This document shows, in pieces, positions 7,189 to 13,587 of a stretch of 20,698 bases of DNA (the first letter of the stretch is position 1; each line of letters starts with the position of its first letter). A program made the translations under genes and the position numbers. Origin of the DNA: Bacteroidales bacterium UBA3824 (GTDB taxonomy: Bacteria; Bacteroidota; Bacteroidia; Bacteroidales; UBA3824); contig DGIK01000093.1 of NCBI GenBank assembly GCA_002393195.1, positions 5,822 to 26,519 of the forward strand, given 5' to 3'. The notes beneath the pieces were generated by a model. It made no database searches and was not told the DNA's origin. It worked only from the letters and a program-made list of their open reading frames with translations.

Positions 7189-7630
7189 GACCACACTGAT
7201 GATAATAATGGCAATGCTCGCCATTGTTTTTGCGGGCAACGCCAATGCGCAGATTACCTTGCAATGCGTCAAGCCGGGACAGGAACTCCTCGTGAAGCCC
7301 GACGGCGACACATTGTGGGTAATCAACGACGCCAGGATGAGGTCGGTGATAGAGACCGGACGCCTCTACCAAATCTCCAAGGAGCAGGTGAAGACCTTGA
7401 CGCAGAAGTGCGACACACTCACCGAACTCTCTGCGCAACAGGATTCGCTCATCAACATCCTCAAAACCGACCGCGACTACTACGTCACGGAGCTTAAATC
7501 GAGCCGCGAGGACGTGATTACAGCAGGAGAAATGGCGAGGAAATACCGTCGCAGGGCTAAGTTGGCCTCCATCGGAATTGGAATAGGAGCGGCATTAGGT
7601 TTCGCGCTTGGCTTCCTCCTGTTCAAATGA
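7181..7630 (+). CDS. signal peptide, coiled coil and C-terminal membrane helix protein (unimolecular-spanin-like topology)
   Basis: The function is unknown. From the ATG at 7181 the 149-residue product has a typical Sec signal (MNKTTLMIIMAMLAIVFAG, cleavage likely after NANA), a periplasmic region with probable coiled coil at about 60-110 (EQVKTLTQKCDTLTELSAQQ and following), a basic patch KYRRRAK and a glycine-rich C-terminal membrane helix (about 130-147). In-frame ATGs at 7154, 7166 and 7172 only lengthen the signal's N-region. An exported coiled coil tethered by a C-terminal helix is the topology of unimolecular phage spanins, but the signal has no lipobox, so attachment to the outer membrane is not shown. 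It overlaps the upstream gene by eight bases; its TGA at 7628-7630 overlaps an ATG at 7627 in frame with the next gene. Confidence 0.82.
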   Translation: MNKTTLMIIMAMLAIVFAGNANAQITLQCVKPGQELLVKPDGDTLWVINDARMRSVIETGRLYQISKEQVKTLTQKCDTLTELSAQQDSLINILKTDRDYYVTELKSSREDVITAGEMARKYRRRAKLASIGIGIGAALGFALGFLLFK

Positions 7631-7668
7631 TTAATCAACCGAATAATAACAAAAAAAGCATAAAAACC

Positions 7669-8208
7669 ATGAACGAATACGCACAAAACGACGCCGTAAA
7701 ATATTGGGTGGATCACAATGTGGAGTACTACATGAGTGTCTATATGCCCGTGATGGTATGGCTGATAATCTCCACGATTTTCATTGTGGTGATGTTCAAG
7801 AAATACACTTTTGGCGACTGGACCAAGGAAAATCCCAACCCTTGCGACGGTGAAACATTCAACATGCCCCGTGGTACAATCCGTGGCATCCTCACGATGT
7901 CATTGCTGTTTATCACTGTGGTAATCGAACTTGCCAACGTCCGCATTGTTGGACTTGAAGCGGAGTTCAGCGACTTCCTCGCCGCATTCCAGATGATGGT
8001 TGCGTTCTACTTTGGAGCAAAAGTGATGCACCACATCAACTCTGTGGACAAGACCAAGACCAAGGCAATCGCCGACGCAGCAGCAGCAATCGAAAATGCT
8101 CAAAATGGTGTCCACACCTCAACGACTTACGTTTCCTCACCAACAAGCGAAGTAGCAGAAGCAGTCTATGACAATTCGTACTTCGAGGAAGAGGGTGCGG
8201 CAGGTTAA
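7669..8208 (+). CDS. membrane protein with MPRGTIRG and FYFG motifs, last gene of the amidase cassette
   Basis: This 179-residue protein has a hydrophobic helix at about 25-43 and a second module at about 65-118, made of the motif NMPRGTIRGILT leading into a helix (71-89) and a further amphipathic helix ending MMVAFYFGAK. I recall a similar arrangement, a (L/M)P.G..R start and a terminal FYFG, in uncharacterised bacterial membrane proteins, but cannot name the family with confidence. The C-terminal 60 residues are polar and low complexity, rich in Ala, Ser, Thr and Glu. An ATG at 7627, overlapping the upstream stop as ATGA, would add 14 polar residues. The ATG at 7669 is preferred because it has an A-rich leader; both are possible. 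A strong terminator (8265-8309) ends the unit. Confidence 0.8.
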   Translation: MNEYAQNDAVKYWVDHNVEYYMSVYMPVMVWLIISTIFIVVMFKKYTFGDWTKENPNPCDGETFNMPRGTIRGILTMSLLFITVVIELANVRIVGLEAEFSDFLAAFQMMVAFYFGAKVMHHINSVDKTKTKAIADAAAAIENAQNGVHTSTTYVSSPTSEVAEAVYDNSYFEEEGAAG

Positions 8209-8264
8209 TCAAAGATAAACCAATGTCGGAATTAATACCACCGACATAAGCCAACCAACCAAAC

Positions 8265-8309
8265 AAGCCGAAAAGATGTTAATATCCAAAAAACATCTTT
8301 CGGCTTTTT
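8265..8309 (+). terminator. intrinsic terminator of the amidase cassette
   Basis: AAGCCGAAAAGATGTT (8265-8280) pairs with AACATCTTTCGGCTT (8292-8306) with one bulged A and an 11-base loop, followed by a T run. It is a long, strong stem 57 bp after the last stop. Confidence 0.88.
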
Positions 8310-8321
8310 GGCATTATTTTC

Positions 8322-8410
8322 AATGCATAATTCATAATGCATAATTCATAATGCATAATTCATAATGCATAATTCACAATGCATAATTCACAATGCATAA
8401 TGCATAATTG
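8322..8410. repeat. 14-bp tandem repeat AATGCATAATTCAT, five copies plus a degenerate part
   Basis: Copies begin at 8322, 8336, 8350, 8364 and 8378; the last two end in C instead of T. A partial, rearranged sixth copy runs to 8410. Each unit contains the palindrome ATGCAT, so the array can form cruciforms. It lies between the cassette terminator and mfd and encodes nothing. Confidence 0.9.
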
Positions 8411-8420
8411 CCATTCGGCT

Positions 8421-8452
8421 GTTGTATAATCATTGTTAACTTTATAATTTTC
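8421..8452 (+). promoter_or_regulatory. weak candidate promoter for mfd
   Basis: GTTG (8421-8424), 20 bases, TAATTTTC (8445-8452): correct spacing, but one mismatch in each half. The second half is part of the heptad repeat, so the match may be fortuitous. Predicted start is near 8459. Confidence 0.3.
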
Positions 8453-8480
8453 AACTTTTAATTTTCAATTTTCAATTTTC
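8446..8480. repeat. heptanucleotide repeat AATTTTC abutting the mfd start codon
   Basis: Five 7-base units (8446, 8453, 8460, 8467, 8474); the first and the last three are AATTTTC and the second is AACTTTT. The array ends one base before the mfd ATG at 8482, so it forms most of the mRNA leader. Confidence 0.85.
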
Positions 8481-8481
8481 A

Positions 8482-11400
8482 ATGTCCTCCATTACCGCTC
8501 TATATGCCCATCATCCGGCGCATCAGATGCTTGCCGACGCGCTTATGAAATCCAAGTCAGCCGCCGTAAGAGGCATGGCGACATCGGCGTTGTCGTTTTT
8601 CATAGCGTCTGACGAGACACTCGCCAAAACGCCAACCATCGTTGTTATGGACGACGAGGAACAGGCTGCATATACCTACAACGACTTCCAATGCGCAGAA
8701 AAAAAGCGTCAGGTGCTGTTTTATCCGTCGAGTAAAAGACATTCAGCGCTCAAATCCGCAACCGACGACACCTCCACGAGCCAGGAATCGTTGCTCTCCA
8801 AAACCGAAGTGTTGGACAAAATCTCCACGCTCAATAATTACGTCCTCATCACCTACCCTGAATCCCTCGCCGAAAACGTAATCACTCGCGACGGGCTCAC
8901 TAAGACCACTCTCGCCATCAAAACCGGCGACAGCCTTGACACAAATTTCATTGAGGAAATGCTTGACGAATACGGATTTGAGCGGGTTGACTTCGTGTCG
9001 GAGCCGGGGCAATATTCGCAGCGCGGCAGCATCATTGACATCTATTCATACTCAAACGACGAGCCTTACCGCATCGACTTTTTTGGCGACACGATTGATT
9101 CAATCCGCACATTTGACGTCGTAAGCCAATTGTCGCAGGAACGTTGTGAAAGCATCACCATAATCCCCGACATCTGCAACAACGCCGACACGCCAAAAAT
9201 ACCGTTCCTCTATTTCATTGCGCAAGATGCCATTGTGTGGTATCAGGACAAGGAAAGAGCTGTGAGAGAGGCAGTTGCACTCTCCCACACTCCCGAAGAT
9301 TTTGCGAAATCGGTGTTCTCAAAAAAATCCATCGACGCGGGCTTCATTAAGGACGACGGACATATTGGAGCGACCGACAACTCCGTGAAATTCAACATCA
9401 TAACTCAACCCAATTTTCAGAAAAACTTCAACCTTTTGGCTCAAGACATAGCCTCGCGCCAGCAACAGGGCTACCAAACTTATATTGCCGTCCTCAATGA
9501 ACGCCAAAACATCCGCCTTCATGACATTTTTGCATCGGATGCCGTCAATACCAAAATCACATTCCGAGACGTGCAAATGTCCATCAATGAAGGATTTATC
9601 GACAACGACCTAAAACTTTGCGTCTATACCGACCATCAGATTTTTGAGCGTTACTTAAAGTATCGCTTGAAAGAAGCCAAGATAAAGCGCAACCGCGACG
9701 CCATCACAATCAACGAGATGAACTCCCTCAAACCCGGCGACTACGTGGTGCATCAAGACCACGGCATCGGCGTATTTGACGGGCTCCAAAAGATGAACAT
9801 CAACGGCAAGGATCAGGAAGTTATCCGCCTGAGTTACAAGGACAACGACATTCTCTTTGTCTCCATCCACGCCCTCCACAAAATTTCAAAATACAAAGGA
9901 GCTGACGGCACTCCGCCCAAGATTTATAAACTCGGCTCCGGCGCGTGGAACCGCATCAAGCAAAAGACCAAGGCGAAGGTCAAGGACATCGCCGAAAAAC
10001 TCATCCGCCTTTACGCGCAGCGCAAGCATCAAAAGGGTTTCGCCTTCCCGCCTGACGATTATATGCAACAGGCGTTGGAAGCGTCGTTCATCTATGAGGA
10101 CACCCCAGACCAGGAACGCGCCACAGCCGCCGTCAAGGAAGATATGGAGAAGCCCGAACCGATGGATCGCTTGGTGTGCGGCGACGTTGGATTTGGAAAA
10201 ACCGAAATTGCGGTTCGTGCGGCGTTCAAGGCGGCGATAAGCGGCAAACAAGTCGCCGTACTCGTGCCTACAACAATACTTGCGCTCCAACATTATAAGA
10301 CATTCAGCGACAGGCTCAAAGACTTCCCAGTGAAAGTGGAATACCTTTCACGCCTGCGCACCGCAAAGGAAGTCCGCGAAATCACCGCCGAACTCGCCGC
10401 CGGAAAGATTGACATCATCATCGGCACTCACAAACTCGTGGGCTCTACCATCAAATTCCGCGACCTTGGTCTCCTGATCATCGATGAGGAACAGAAATTT
10501 GGAGTGTCCGTCAAGGAAAAACTCAAACAACTGAAACTCAACGTCGATACCTTGACGCTCACCGCGACGCCGATACCGAGGACTCTCCAATTCTCGCTCC
10601 TTGGCGCACGCGACCTTTCCATAATCAGCACTCCGCCGCCCAACCGCTATCCGGTAGTTACGGAAGTACATACCTTCAAGCCCGAAGTAATCAAGGAAGC
10701 CATCGACTACGAACTCAGCCGCCACGGTCAGGTGTTCATCATTCAAAACAAGATAAAACTCCTCTACAAGACCGAGGAAATGATTAAAAAGATGTTCCCG
10801 AAGGCTGCAATTCTCACGGGACACGGTCAGATGGACGGCGACATTCTCGAAAACATCATGCTCTCCTTCATCAACAACGAGGCTGACATCCTCATCTCGA
10901 CTACAATCATTGAGAACGGCCTCGACATTCCAAACGCCAACACAATCATCGTGTTTGACGCGCAGAATTTTGGACTGAGCGAATTGCACCAACTTCGCGG
11001 GCGCGTGGGCAGGAGCAACCGCAAGGCGTTCTGTTACCTCATTTCGCCGCCAGAGGAAAACCTCACCGTCCAAGCGCGTCAAAGGCTCAGGGCGATAGAG
11101 AGTTTCACGGAATTGGGCAGCGGTTTCAATATTGCGATGCAAGACCTCGACATCCGTGGCGCGGGCAATATGCTCGGCGGCGAACAGAGCGGTTTCATCA
11201 ACGAAATTGGCATCGAGACCTACCAAAAAATCCTCGACGACGCCATCGCCGAAATCAAGGAAGAAGAGTTTACCAAAAAGCATCAGGTGGAATTGCAGTC
11301 GGGCGGCAGCGATGACGATAAGGCAATTGAAATGCCCGAAGGTTATGCCTTTACTGACGATTGCGTCATCGACACCGATATGGAAGTCCTGTTACCAAGC

Positions 11401-11811
11401 ACTTACATTCAGAATGTTGCCGAGCGCATCCGCCTCTACCGCCGCCTCGACAGCGTGAAGACCGACGACGAACTCACGCAAATCGCCGAGCAACTCAAAG
11501 ACCGTTTTGGCGAAATTCCAAAACAGACCTTGCAACTCTTTGACATCGTGCGTATGCGTTGGGTGGCGATGAAACTCGGCATCGAAAAGATTTCGATGAA
11601 GGGCGGCAAGATGCTCTGCAACTTTGTCCCGAAGGAAACTTTCATACATTCCACTCAATTCCAGGCGATTTTTATGAAAATGACCTCCGGCGACCTCGCC
11701 AAAAACTGCCGCATCCAAGCCGCTTCCGCCGACAAACTCACCCTCCTCGTAAACAACATCACAAACACCAAAAAGGCGTTGGAGACGTTGGAGAAGATAT
11801 ATGGAAAATAA
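8482..11811 (+). CDS. mfd: transcription-repair coupling factor Mfd
   Basis: Mfd pushes stalled RNA polymerase off DNA and recruits UvrA for nucleotide excision repair. The 1109-residue protein is full length for Bacteroidota. It has the UvrB-like N-terminal region (about 1-350, with the QRGSIIDIYS block near residue 180). The RNA-polymerase interaction domain starts at GDYVVHQDHGIG (419 onwards). The RecG-like translocase follows, with Walker A GDVGFGKT (567-574), DEEQ box (668-671), LTATPIPRTLQ and QLRGRVGRSNR. The C-terminal D7-type domain covers about the last 150 residues. The start at 8482 lies directly after a heptad repeat. The gene stands alone, and its stop codon overlaps a bidirectional terminator shared with the convergent HEPN gene. 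Identification is very secure. Confidence 0.98.
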   Translation: MSSITALYAHHPAHQMLADALMKSKSAAVRGMATSALSFFIASDETLAKTPTIVVMDDEEQAAYTYNDFQCAEKKRQVLFYPSSKRHSALKSATDDTSTSQESLLSKTEVLDKISTLNNYVLITYPESLAENVITRDGLTKTTLAIKTGDSLDTNFIEEMLDEYGFERVDFVSEPGQYSQRGSIIDIYSYSNDEPYRIDFFGDTIDSIRTFDVVSQLSQERCESITIIPDICNNADTPKIPFLYFIAQDAIVWYQDKERAVREAVALSHTPEDFAKSVFSKKSIDAGFIKDDGHIGATDNSVKFNIITQPNFQKNFNLLAQDIASRQQQGYQTYIAVLNERQNIRLHDIFASDAVNTKITFRDVQMSINEGFIDNDLKLCVYTDHQIFERYLKYRLKEAKIKRNRDAITINEMNSLKPGDYVVHQDHGIGVFDGLQKMNINGKDQEVIRLSYKDNDILFVSIHALHKISKYKGADGTPPKIYKLGSGAWNRIKQKTKAKVKDIAEKLIRLYAQRKHQKGFAFPPDDYMQQALEASFIYEDTPDQERATAAVKEDMEKPEPMDRLVCGDVGFGKTEIAVRAAFKAAISGKQVAVLVPTTILALQHYKTFSDRLKDFPVKVEYLSRLRTAKEVREITAELAAGKIDIIIGTHKLVGSTIKFRDLGLLIIDEEQKFGVSVKEKLKQLKLNVDTLTLTATPIPRTLQFSLLGARDLSIISTPPPNRYPVVTEVHTFKPEVIKEAIDYELSRHGQVFIIQNKIKLLYKTEEMIKKMFPKAAILTGHGQMDGDILENIMLSFINNEADILISTTIIENGLDIPNANTIIVFDAQNFGLSELHQLRGRVGRSNRKAFCYLISPPEENLTVQARQRLRAIESFTELGSGFNIAMQDLDIRGAGNMLGGEQSGFINEIGIETYQKILDDAIAEIKEEEFTKKHQVELQSGGSDDDKAIEMPEGYAFTDDCVIDTDMEVLLPSTYIQNVAERIRLYRRLDSVKTDDELTQIAEQLKDRFGEIPKQTLQLFDIVRMRWVAMKLGIEKISMKGGKMLCNFVPKETFIHSTQFQAIFMKMTSGDLAKNCRIQAASADKLTLLVNNITNTKKALETLEKIYGK

Positions 11812-11847
11812 AAAAATGCCTCTACAATGGTTGTAGAGGCATTTTTT
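11811..11847. terminator. bidirectional intrinsic terminator shared by mfd and the HEPN gene
   Basis: A perfect 17-bp stem, AAAAAATGCCTCTACAA (11811-11827) with TTGTAGAGGCATTTTTT (11831-11847), closes a 3-base loop. It has a T run on either strand. It touches the mfd TAA (11809-11811) and the HEPN gene TAA (11846-11848). Confidence 0.92.
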
Positions 11848-12241
11848 ATAATTTAATGAGGTTCTGTATTTTTTTTACAAGATTGGTTGTTTCGGGCAGT
11901 ATTTCCTCAATGTCATCTTGTGTTCTGTCTATAAAATCTTCATAATCAGTTTCTTGTCTCATAACAAACAATCTGCGCATCAGTATTCCGTCGTCTTCGG
12001 AGAGCAAACCAGTTTTTATAAAGTGCAGGTGTATCATTGATTGGACACCTGAATGGGTATGAGCCTCAATTTTTATGCTGACAAGCAACGCGCTTGCTGC
12101 ATAGTAAAAAGCGTAATAAAGCCTGTTGGCTGCAACGTTGTACATACCAAAATTAAGATTTCTTTGGGCTTCGGTCAAAGAATTGTTGGCTTTTTCAATG
12201 CGATACGTTACAATGTCGCGTCTGTTTTCGTCTGTCATCAT
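11846..12241 (-). CDS. HEPN-domain protein of an MNT/HEPN pair
   Basis: The 131-residue protein has the helical HEPN pattern of the PF05168 type: RLYYAFYYAASALL near residue 40, a His-rich segment AHTHSGVQSMIHLHF near 60-75, and RQETDYEDF near 95. HEPN partners of MNT nucleotidyltransferases are usually RNase toxins that use an R-X4-6-H motif. I find no arginine followed by histidine at that spacing, so it may be inactive as an RNase or belong to a non-toxic subgroup. The ATG at 12241 overlaps the upstream gene's TGA as ATGA, the classic coupling of MNT/HEPN operons. An in-frame extension to 12301 lies wholly inside the neighbour and was rejected. Its stop lies inside the shared terminator. 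Confidence 0.87.
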   Translation of the reverse strand: MMTDENRRDIVTYRIEKANNSLTEAQRNLNFGMYNVAANRLYYAFYYAASALLVSIKIEAHTHSGVQSMIHLHFIKTGLLSEDDGILMRRLFVMRQETDYEDFIDRTQDDIEEILPETTNLVKKIQNLIKL

Positions 12242-12552
12242 ATCCTTATTCCGTCGTTCATTACATTGTATTTGAATAATGTTGGGCGTGCGTTGTCCCA
12301 TTGTTGGCGGGTGTAAATCAATGGATTGATTTCGATGCCAGTATTAAGCCCCATAACCCAAATGTCGTAGCTGAGTTTTTTAAATTGACTTTTTGAAACA
12401 TTCGGAGTGTCAACAATTATCACAACGTCCCAATCTGAATCGCTTCGCGCATCTCCACGCGCCTGCGACCCAAACAAAATCGTTTCGGCTGTCGGCTCTG
12501 TCGAATGTACCGCAGTGCCAATCATTGACATTATATCCTTTTTGGTTTTCAT
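12238..12552 (-). CDS. MNT-type minimal nucleotidyltransferase (antitoxin-like)
   Basis: The 104-residue protein carries the polymerase-beta-fold signature GSQARGDARSDSDWD (28-42): Gly28-Ser29 and the metal-binding pair Asp40 and Asp42, with a third acidic residue probably Glu74 in GIEINPLIY. In characterised MNT/HEPN systems such enzymes neutralise the HEPN toxin by adding AMP to a tyrosine next to its active site. The ATG at 12552 fits the start of the domain and a strong promoter (12577-12608); an extension to 12678 would begin upstream of that promoter and was rejected. It is the first gene of the two-gene unit and faces a divergent HTH gene. Confidence 0.88.
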   Translation of the reverse strand: MKTKKDIMSMIGTAVHSTEPTAETILFGSQARGDARSDSDWDVVIIVDTPNVSKSQFKKLSYDIWVMGLNTGIEINPLIYTRQQWDNARPTLFKYNVMNDGIRI

Positions 12553-12576
12553 AATTATAATCAAATTAAACCTTGC

Positions 12577-12608
12577 CAAAGATAATGATTTTATTTGAAA
12601 AACGCAAT
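12577..12608 (-). promoter_or_regulatory. promoter of the MNT/HEPN operon
   Basis: On the minus strand ATTG (12605-12608), 20 bases, TATCTTTG (12577-12584): exact -7 box and one mismatch at -33. Transcription should start near 12570, 18 bases before the ATG. Confidence 0.6.
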
Positions 12609-12622
12609 ATTTTTTCCATTCT

Positions 12623-12653
12623 TTTGCGATTCTAAAAAAATATCTTACATTTG
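12623..12653 (+). promoter_or_regulatory. promoter of the HTH regulator gene
   Basis: TTTG (12623-12626), 19 bases, TACATTTG (12646-12653) is an exact consensus match, with a start near 12660. Only 14 bases separate it from the divergent MNT promoter, so one bound protein could control both. Confidence 0.7.
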
Positions 12654-12679
12654 CATAAAATTTTATCACATTAACCATT

Positions 12680-13096
12680 ATGAATATTACCGAAAAAATT
12701 CAGACGCTGCGCAAGGAGAAGGGATGGTCGATTGCGCGGCTTGCGAAGGAGACCGATATGCCGACGGTGAGCCTCCGCGTGATGCTGTCGCGGGACGACC
12801 CTAACCGTTATACTGTAAAAAATTTGAAGAAAATCGCTGATGCTCTTGGAGTTACGGTAAGTTACCTGACGTTGGAAGAAGGGGAAATGGAATCGCCCGC
12901 CATCACATCGACGCAGAGCGAGGAACTCAAAGCCGTAATCGCCGCCGCGATAGACGAATATTTCACCATCAAGCAGCCACAAGCATCCGCTGCCCACGCC
13001 GCAACGGCTCAGCGCAATGCCGCAACGGAACATTCCGACGACATCAATGTCAATGATGACATTTTGTACAACGAAGGCGAGGAACTCGAAGATTAA
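12680..13096 (+). CDS. HTH (Cro/CI, XRE-type) transcriptional regulator with acidic tail
   Basis: The 138-residue protein has an N-terminal XRE-type helix-turn-helix at about 4-65: KIQTLRKEKGWSIARLAKET, then a recognition-helix region VSLRVMLSRDD and the closing YTVKNLKKIADALGV. The C-terminal half looks largely disordered, with Ala/His/Gln-rich and very acidic stretches, and may contact a partner. The gene is transcribed away from the MNT/HEPN pair through back-to-back promoters, so autoregulation and control of that pair are plausible but not shown. A minus-strand small gene ends 30 bp downstream. Its size and tail are unlike Rel/HigA antitoxins. Confidence 0.85.
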   Translation: MNITEKIQTLRKEKGWSIARLAKETDMPTVSLRVMLSRDDPNRYTVKNLKKIADALGVTVSYLTLEEGEMESPAITSTQSEELKAVIAAAIDEYFTIKQPQASAAHAATAQRNAATEHSDDINVNDDILYNEGEELED

Positions 13097-13126
13097 TCCG
13101 TTGTTCCCCGCCCTTGTAGTTGATTG

Positions 13127-13339
13127 TCATTTGTTACGTTCGTTGTTGATGACCGCCCTCATCTGACTGCCGTCAGAGAAGTGGTGCGATTCGATGATGC
13201 TTACGTCGGAATTGGAAAGATGCTCGGCGTAACTCTCCATTATCCGCATCCTGTCGGGGATGCTGACGTCCGAATCAAATGAGAGTCGCAGTTTCAAGAT
13301 GCCCTTGCTGACAACTCCTGTCCAATTAAGTTTGCTCAT
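13127..13339 (-). CDS. small hypothetical protein (70 residues)
   Basis: I do not recognise this protein. It has balanced composition with alternating hydrophobic and polar residues (GVVSKGILKLRLSFDSDVSI), a likely helix around PDRMRIMESYAEHL and a strand-like DVSIIESHHF, suggesting a small alpha/beta fold with no signal peptide. The start is the ATG at 13339. No clear promoter is visible upstream. It converges on the HTH regulator gene with a 30-bp gap. The codon choice and protein-like sequence argue for a real gene, but the short length keeps confidence moderate. Confidence 0.55.
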   Translation of the reverse strand: MSKLNWTGVVSKGILKLRLSFDSDVSIPDRMRIMESYAEHLSNSDVSIIESHHFSDGSQMRAVINNERNK

Positions 13340-13587
13340 TTTGTTTAGTTTGTGTAGTCGAGTTATTAAAAAATGTTATTTAACCCTTCTAATACAACAT
13401 ACGTGCCAAAATGAGTTTTTGAAATTGTTGGAAATAAGACGATTAGACATTCTCTATTGAACCATAACAAGAATGTTTATGGTTAATCGCTTATAATCCA
13501 ATGAGTTATGAGTAATAACTTTAAGTGAAAAATATTTTGAAAAAATTATTTTTCTCCTTAAAAATCACTTACTTAGAGAATCCCATT
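13340..13587. other. A/T-rich intergenic stretch
   Basis: No gene seen. It holds an imperfect inverted repeat, AACCATAAC (13460-13468) against GTTTATGGTT (13475-13484), and an A/T-only hairpin near 13525-13555 downstream of the GH13 stop that might weakly end that transcript. Confidence 0.5.

Noticed and set aside
8322..8410. CRISPR array
   Set aside because: Units are 14 bp, directly abutting, with no spacers.
10348..11283. Minus-strand frame of about 311 codons inside mfd
   Set aside because: Antisense shadow of the Mfd translocase region, without promoter or leader.
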